Shown piece by piece: positions 5,234 through 7,236 of a DNA stretch of 7,236 bases. Where the stretch lies: the NCBI GenBank assembly GCA_021833045.1, contig JAKBGP010000102.1, positions 1 through 7,236 on the forward strand. The letters are read 5' to 3'. A program made the position numbers and the translations under genes. How positions within the stretch are numbered: position 1 is the stretch's first letter; every line of letters begins with the position of its first letter. Below the pieces are notes generated by a model. The model was not told the DNA's origin, did not search any database, and worked only from the letters and a program-made list of their open reading frames with translations. The DNA is from Thermoplasmata archaeon (GTDB lineage Archaea; Thermoplasmatota; Thermoplasmata; Thermoplasmatales; Thermoplasmataceae).

Positions 5234-5894
5234 CTTTAGACCAGAAGAAAAATTCAAAGAGGTTGAAATAAGGGGAAAAGAGGTTCTGAATATACCTTTA
5301 GTAAGGATCTTAAAACTTGATAATGTAAAATCTCTGGATCTTGAAATGTTTGATGGTATTGCTTTCACCAGTTCCACAGGAGTCAGATATTTTTTCAGTA
5401 TATACAGTGAAATCGATGAAAAGATGATGATATTCTCCATTGGTGATTCCACTGCAAGAGAATTGATGAAATATGTCAACAAGCCACTGGTATGCAGTGA
5501 TTCCTATTCTGGAGGCTTTGCATCTTTTATAGCGGATTATAAGCCAAAAAGGGTACTGATTCCTAGAGGCATGACCCATTCCAGTGTGCTCAATGAAGAT
5601 CTAAGGAAGGCAGGAATTTACAGTGAAAACTTCTATCTTTACAAATATGAGAATATCGATCAGAGAGATAACATAGCCAGGGCAGTAAAGAATAAACAAA
5701 TAGCCCTGATATTCACTTCACCACTCGAGGTCAAATTATTCAATCAGTATACTGGTGGTAGATATTTAGATAATCCTGCCTATCCTATTGGAAAGACAAC
5801 TTTTTCAACCCTAAAAGAAGCAGGCTTCGTGAATATAAGATTTGATGGAAAGAAATCATTCAGTGAACTTATAGACTTCATAAATTCGCAATAG
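5220..5894 (+). CDS. hemD: Uroporphyrinogen-III synthase
   Basis: This enzyme cyclises hydroxymethylbilane with inversion of ring D to give uroporphyrinogen III, the common precursor of siroheme, heme and cobalamin. The family is poorly conserved in sequence, but the 224-residue product shows the expected two-domain pattern. FDGIAFTSSTGVRYFF (44-59) and FSIGDSTARELMKY (72-85) mark one lobe, with KRVLIPRG (110-117) and ALIFTSPLEVKLF (162-174) in the other. YPIGKTTFSTLKEAGF (188-203) matches the second IG-x-TT element and includes the conserved Tyr region. Its position directly after hemC settles the call. The ATG overlaps the end of hemC by 14 nt and has only a weak SD, suggesting coupling. 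The TAG stop at 5892-5894 is the complement of the last three bases of the oppositely oriented initiator tRNA gene. Confidence 0.92.
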   Translation: MVIISFRPEEKFKEVEIRGKEVLNIPLVRILKLDNVKSLDLEMFDGIAFTSSTGVRYFFSIYSEIDEKMMIFSIGDSTARELMKYVNKPLVCSDSYSGGFASFIADYKPKRVLIPRGMTHSSVLNEDLRKAGIYSENFYLYKYENIDQRDNIARAVKNKQIALIFTSPLEVKLFNQYTGGRYLDNPAYPIGKTTFSTLKEAGFVNIRFDGKKSFSELIDFINSQ

Positions 5895-5966
5895 CGGGGA
5901 ATGGATTTGAACCATCGATCTACGGGTTATGAGCCCGTCGGGATTTCCTAACTACCCCACCCCGCT
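5892..5966 (-). tRNA. Initiator tRNA-Met (anticodon CAU)
   Basis: The 75-nt minus-strand sequence folds into a full cloverleaf. The acceptor stem AGCGGGG pairs with CCCCGCT, with discriminator A73. The D stem is GGG/CCC and the D loop contains GG. The anticodon stem ACGGG/CCCGT encloses CTCATAA, and the T stem GATGG/CCATT encloses TTCAAAT. The A1-U72 pair and the three consecutive G-C pairs at 29-31/39-41 identify it as the initiator rather than an elongator methionine tRNA. There is no intron, and CCA is not encoded (the next bases are TTG). A TATA box lies about 28 nt upstream of the 5' end. The 3' end overlaps the hemD stop codon by 3 nt on the other strand, and no U-tract follows it closely. 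Confidence 0.97.
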
Positions 5967-5989
5967 GTTATACCGTATTTGTTATTTGG

Positions 5990-5998
5990 ATATATATG
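5990..5998 (-). promoter_or_regulatory. TATA box of the initiator tRNA gene
   Basis: On the minus strand this reads CATATATAT, centred about 28 nt upstream of the mature 5' end of the tRNA. The transcript would start within a few bases of the tRNA, leaving almost no 5' leader for RNase P to remove. It is among the best box A matches in the window, together with that of rpsM. Confidence 0.65.
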
Positions 5999-6048
5999 TT
6001 ATTAATGTGATCCTGCCTATTTTATGCTGTATTCAATGAGTACACCAA

Positions 6049-6060
6049 AAATCATGATTT
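6049..6060. repeat. 12-nt perfect palindrome between the Dim2-like gene and the tRNA
   Basis: AAATCATGATTT is a perfect dyad, 19 nt beyond the stop codon of the KH-domain gene and upstream of the tRNA promoter. It sits among short T-runs on the minus strand (T5 near 6069-6073) that may end the rio1-KH transcript. It could be a protein-binding site or a chance palindrome in AT-rich DNA. Confidence 0.35.
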
Positions 6061-6079
6061 GAAATTTGTAAAAATGAGA

Positions 6080-6658
6080 TTATCTGAAAGATTCTGCGAT
6101 CCTTTCTGCCTTAAGTTCCTTTGCCTTGGATTCAAGGTAGGTGTAAACTGTTCTCTGCTTCTTTCCCTCGATTATCATCTGAAGTGCCTGCAGTGCATAT
6201 CTCATTGAAATGTAATCTCCTATGAGAGATACAGTATCACCATAAACGCATACGAAGCAGTCTGTGATATCTTCAACTATTTGCCTTGTTTTCCCCTGCC
6301 TGCCTATAATTCTTCCCTTTATTTCATTGATCCTGTTTGATCCTTTTCTTGCAAATTCCCTGAGAGAAATTACCACAAGCTGAAATCCATCGCTATAAAG
6401 ATAGAATGCCCTTTCCGGACTGAAACCTCTTCCTATGGCCTTCACTACCTCAGCTGTTGCGTTTACCTTCAGTGGATCTGTACTTTCCTTTGCAGTTACC
6501 AGAATATCTCCATCCGTAGAGTCTATGTCAAGAATGCATCCCGACATTTCCTCTATGTCTTTCTTTGTTTTTCCTTCCCTACCTACCAGAGCACCTATCC
6601 TGTCTCTTGGTATTCTTATACTGATTGAATTTTCTATGTGATCGCTTTCCTCACTCAT
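6080..6658 (-). CDS. Archaeal Dim2/Pno1-like KH-domain ribosome biogenesis protein
   Basis: This is a 192-residue protein with two KH RNA-binding modules. KH1 is near 14-75 with the GxxG loop GREG (26-29) in IPRDRIGALVGREGK. KH2 is near 110-165 with GRQG (119-122) in IKGRIIGRQGKTRQ, followed by VCVYGDTVSLIG and a basic C-terminal helix (EGKKQRTVYTYLESKAKELK). This is the layout of archaeal homologues of eukaryotic Pno1/Dim2, which binds the 3' end of pre-small-subunit rRNA and assists its maturation. I chose the ATG at 6658 because a GGTGA Shine-Dalgarno sits 5 nt upstream. The alternative ATG at 6685 would add 9 residues but has no clear SD. The chosen start overlaps the end of rio1 by 8 nt, so the two factors are probably co-translated. 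Confidence 0.9.
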   Translation of the reverse strand: MSEESDHIENSISIRIPRDRIGALVGREGKTKKDIEEMSGCILDIDSTDGDILVTAKESTDPLKVNATAEVVKAIGRGFSPERAFYLYSDGFQLVVISLREFARKGSNRINEIKGRIIGRQGKTRQIVEDITDCFVCVYGDTVSLIGDYISMRYALQALQMIIEGKKQRTVYTYLESKAKELKAERIAESFR

Positions 6659-7236
6659 CTCTTTCACCTGGAAATACTGGCTCATCTAAATTAAATTCCA
6701 AGCCATTTCTCTTTGCAAATGCCTTCATATTATTCATATCCCTCACAAGAAAGTCCTTTGCCTTTGGATGCTTATATGAAACAGCCTGACCCATATCAAT
6801 AATATAGGATTTCTTTCGGTAACAGAGTACATTGTATTCACTGAAATCAGCATGGATAATTTTTGCCTTTTCCACCATCTTCCTGTATTCGTTCATTGAT
6901 GCGTTAAAATATAACTGCATATCCTGCTCGTTCACATCCTTTAACTTCTTTGCCGGAGACCTCCTGTCACCGATGTAACTCATGAGGATTATGTTCTTTT
7001 CCACTGCCATGGGTTCTGGTGTTCTTATACCAAATTTTCTGCACTCCAGAAGATTGGCATATTCCTTCCTTGCCCAGACGAATATAAGTGATCCCCTTGA
7101 TTTTCTCTGCTTTGCAAATCTTGGGTCTCCATCTATATAGTCATTTATATGCTGAAATCTCAGTGTTGATGTTTTAAATATCTTCATCACAACACCCTTC
7201 TTCTCTCCTTCCACCTTAAAGACCAGTGATTCCTTC
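6651..7236 (-). CDS. rio1: Rio1-type serine kinase/ATPase, 5' end beyond the window
   Basis: This is an atypical protein kinase/ATPase acting in late small-subunit maturation. The 194 residues seen begin KESLVFKVEG, the downstream part of the RIO nucleotide-binding loop (usually GKE-x-x-VF), so the true start and N-terminal domain lie outside; an in-frame GTG at 7214 is not the start. Visible elements are the ATP-binding lysine in VVMKIFK, the Rio1 signature YIDGDPRF (33-40), WARKEYANL and the hinge ILMSYIG (83-89). The catalytic loop is HADFSEYN (128-135, Asp130 and Asn135), and the metal-binding DMGQAV is at 147-152. HPKAKDFLVRD also fits Rio1 rather than Rio2. The gene runs into the Dim2-like gene with an 8-nt overlap, and its last codons carry that gene's SD. 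In many archaea aIF1A lies just upstream of this pair, but that would be off the window. Confidence 0.95.
   Translation of the reverse strand, partial: KESLVFKVEGEKKGVVMKIFKTSTLRFQHINDYIDGDPRFAKQRKSRGSLIFVWARKEYANLLECRKFGIRTPEPMAVEKNIILMSYIGDRRSPAKKLKDVNEQDMQLYFNASMNEYRKMVEKAKIIHADFSEYNVLCYRKKSYIIDMGQAVSYKHPKAKDFLVRDMNNMKAFAKRNGLEFNLDEPVFPGERDE

Noticed and set aside
5892..5966. Elongator tRNA-Met or tRNA-Ile2 (both with CAU genes)
   Set aside because: The A1-U72 pair and the three stacked G-C pairs in the anticodon stem are initiator hallmarks.
6659..6685. Longer start for the KH-domain protein at ATG 6685
   Set aside because: It lacks a clear SD and would increase the overlap with rio1 to 35 nt. 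The ATG at 6658 has an ideal GGTGA 5 nt upstream.
1..7236. Mobile elements, CRISPR arrays, defence or secretion systems
   Set aside because: No direct-repeat arrays, transposase or integrase motifs, terminal inverted repeats or defence-family domains were seen. All sizeable reading frames are accounted for by core genes and one small unknown.

Overview
The window looks like chromosomal DNA from an AT-rich archaeon, most likely a member of the Thermoplasmatales (Thermoplasma/Ferroplasma/Cuniculiplasma-like). The clade is inferred. The evidence is archaeal-type ribosomal proteins in the archaeal order uS13-uS4-uS11, an archaeal initiator tRNA without encoded CCA, Rio1 and Dim2/Pno1-like KH genes side by side, a Taw2-type wyosine enzyme, a DUF357 gene, TATA-type promoters, and several promoter-proximal genes that seem leaderless or nearly so. 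No phage, insertion sequence, CRISPR array or defence system is visible.

Layout. (1) Bases 1-1213, minus strand: a ribosomal protein operon rpsM (uS13) > rpsD (uS4) > rpsK (uS11, cut by the window start). It has its own TATA box near 1273-1286 and a roughly 40-nt leader with a small hairpin. The junctions are tight, and rpsD and rpsK both start with TTG behind strong Shine-Dalgarno (SD) sequences. (2) Bases 1304-1940, minus strand: a two-gene unit, an unrecognised small protein with a very basic N-terminus followed by a DUF357 protein, overlapping by 23 nt. (3) Bases 2068-3036, minus strand: a Taw2-like tRNA(Phe) wyosine-pathway enzyme, followed by a T7 run that may terminate it. (4) Bases 3133-5894, plus strand: a heme/tetrapyrrole operon hemL > hemC > hemD, divergent from taw2, with overlapping junctions of 47 and 14 nt. 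(5) Bases 5892-5966, minus strand: initiator tRNA-Met(CAU) with its own TATA box; its 3' end overlaps the hemD stop codon. (6) Bases 6080-7236, minus strand: rio1 (5' end beyond the window) > a Dim2/Pno1-like KH protein, overlapping by 8 nt.

Functionally, most of the window serves translation: small-subunit proteins, small-subunit maturation factors (Rio1, Dim2), the initiator tRNA and a tRNA anticodon-loop modification enzyme. The hem operon takes glutamate-1-semialdehyde to 5-aminolevulinate, and porphobilinogen to uroporphyrinogen III. The glutamyl-tRNA reductase (hemA) and porphobilinogen synthase (hemB) genes that complete this route are not in the window. I found no convincing new multi-gene system. 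The most useful leads are the uncharacterised basic-protein/DUF357 pair beside ribosome genes, the tRNA/hemD overlap with apparent antisense read-through, and the overprinted hemL/hemC junction.
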